Source: Shewanella psychrophila (lineage in GTDB: Bacteria; Pseudomonadota; Gammaproteobacteria; Enterobacterales; Shewanellaceae). From it: a DNA stretch of 64,000 bases. Below the pieces are notes generated by a model. It did no database searches. It saw nothing but the letters and a program-made list of their open reading frames with translations, and was not told the origin of the DNA. Numbering within the stretch: the stretch's first letter is position 1; every line of letters starts with the position of its first letter. Below are positions 63,719-64,000 of this stretch, piece after piece. The stretch covers positions 4,402,001-4,466,000 of the forward strand of contig NZ_CP014782.1 of NCBI RefSeq assembly GCF_002005305.1, written 5' to 3'. A program made the translations under genes and the position numbers.

Positions 63719-64000
63719 ATGAATCCTTTATTAACTACAAATCTGAATATGGATTTTTCACAGCGAGTCGTTATCGACAGCAATGAAATGAACTGGCTTC
63801 CCAGCCCCCTTGAGGGAGTCACCCGTAAGCCTCTGGCAAGGGAGAACCAAGAAAGCGGACATGCCACCAGCATAGTAAGATACCAAGCTGGTTCACATTT
63901 CCGCGCTCACAGTCACCCAAAAGGTAAAGAGATATTTGTCTTAGCAGGCATTTTTTCCGATGAAACGGGTGACTACCCGGCAGGGACTTACATTCGTAAT
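63719..64000 (+). CDS. ChrR-like cupin protein, 3' end beyond window
   Basis: 94 codons from ATG 63719 to the right edge. RYQAGSHFRAHSHPKGKEIF carries the metal-binding cupin pattern (HxH ... E), followed by VLAGIFSDETGDYPAGTYIR, which is typical of ChrR-type anti-sigma cupins. It may form an operon with the SDR. Confidence 0.8.
   Translation, partial: MNPLLTTNLNMDFSQRVVIDSNEMNWLPSPLEGVTRKPLARENQESGHATSIVRYQAGSHFRAHSHPKGKEIFVLAGIFSDETGDYPAGTYIRN

Overview
The window looks like a chromosomal piece of a marine gammaproteobacterium, most probably Shewanella. The reasons are the gene order bamE / rnfH-ratA / smpB-ssrA, a tmRNA whose encoded tag reads ANDSNYSLAA, a split borosin methyltransferase/precursor pair of the kind known from Shewanella oneidensis, a FadE-type acyl-CoA dehydrogenase, an LpxR-type lipid A deacylase, many diguanylate cyclases, and moderate G+C. 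No tRNA or rRNA gene was seen. Assignments rest on reading translations and motifs; no database search was run.

Region by region. 1-3.8 kb: the 5' part of an HDOD gene and a malate synthase A gene that has lost its C-terminal catalytic-base domain. 3.8-6.9 kb: the most interesting locus, an operon on the minus strand of a borosin-type alpha-N-methyltransferase (SonM-like), a 69-residue precursor (SonA-like) and a TPR-GGDEF diguanylate cyclase. 7.3-10.1 kb: core genes bamE, rnfH, ratA, smpB and ssrA with its promoter and terminator. 10.1-13.9 kb: a mobile-element graveyard directly downstream of ssrA (IS630 with a frameshift, a second decayed IS630 copy, an IS4 element, an internally deleted IS6 element). 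13.9-24.4 kb: an auxiliary type VI secretion cluster on the minus strand, hcp, vgrG, DUF4123 adaptor, LysM/VasX-like membrane-active effector, DUF6708 protein, a frameshifted PAAR gene, remnants of a small membrane protein gene, and a leucine-rich-repeat lipoprotein. 24.4-27.4 kb: more accessory DNA, a ribbon-helix-helix-like protein preceded by a dense palindrome array, a Tc-toxin N-terminal fragment, and two copies (one broken) of a lytic transglycosylase gene.

27.4-34.8 kb returns to core-like genes: a Tsx-like channel, pyrBI with a palindromic operator, a CBS-domain protein, DoxX, an Ohr peroxidase with two OhrR-like operators, a secreted unknown, and LpxR. 34.8-42.5 kb is a four-gene signalling operon: periplasmic binding protein, 1488-residue hybrid histidine kinase, receiver-GGDEF protein and a second response regulator. 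43-48.6 kb holds envelope and secreted proteins, including a GEVED/LruC-domain protein and lipoproteins. 48.7-53.5 kb is a Fur-type iron module: PepSY reductase and two small membrane proteins divergent from a TonB-dependent receptor. 53.8-57.6 kb is a periplasmic binding-protein gene split by an ISAs1-family element with a perfect 10-bp target duplication, followed by a GAF-GGDEF protein. 57.8-64 kb carries fadE, a YecR-like lipoprotein, a PAS-GGDEF cyclase, a VOC protein, an HxlR regulator divergent from an SDR, and a partial cupin gene.

Themes: cyclic-di-GMP signalling is heavily represented (four GGDEF proteins with intact active-site motifs and no EAL protein), and one of these cyclases is in the borosin operon. 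The ssrA downstream region behaves as an accessory hot spot, though no integrase and no second att copy was seen.
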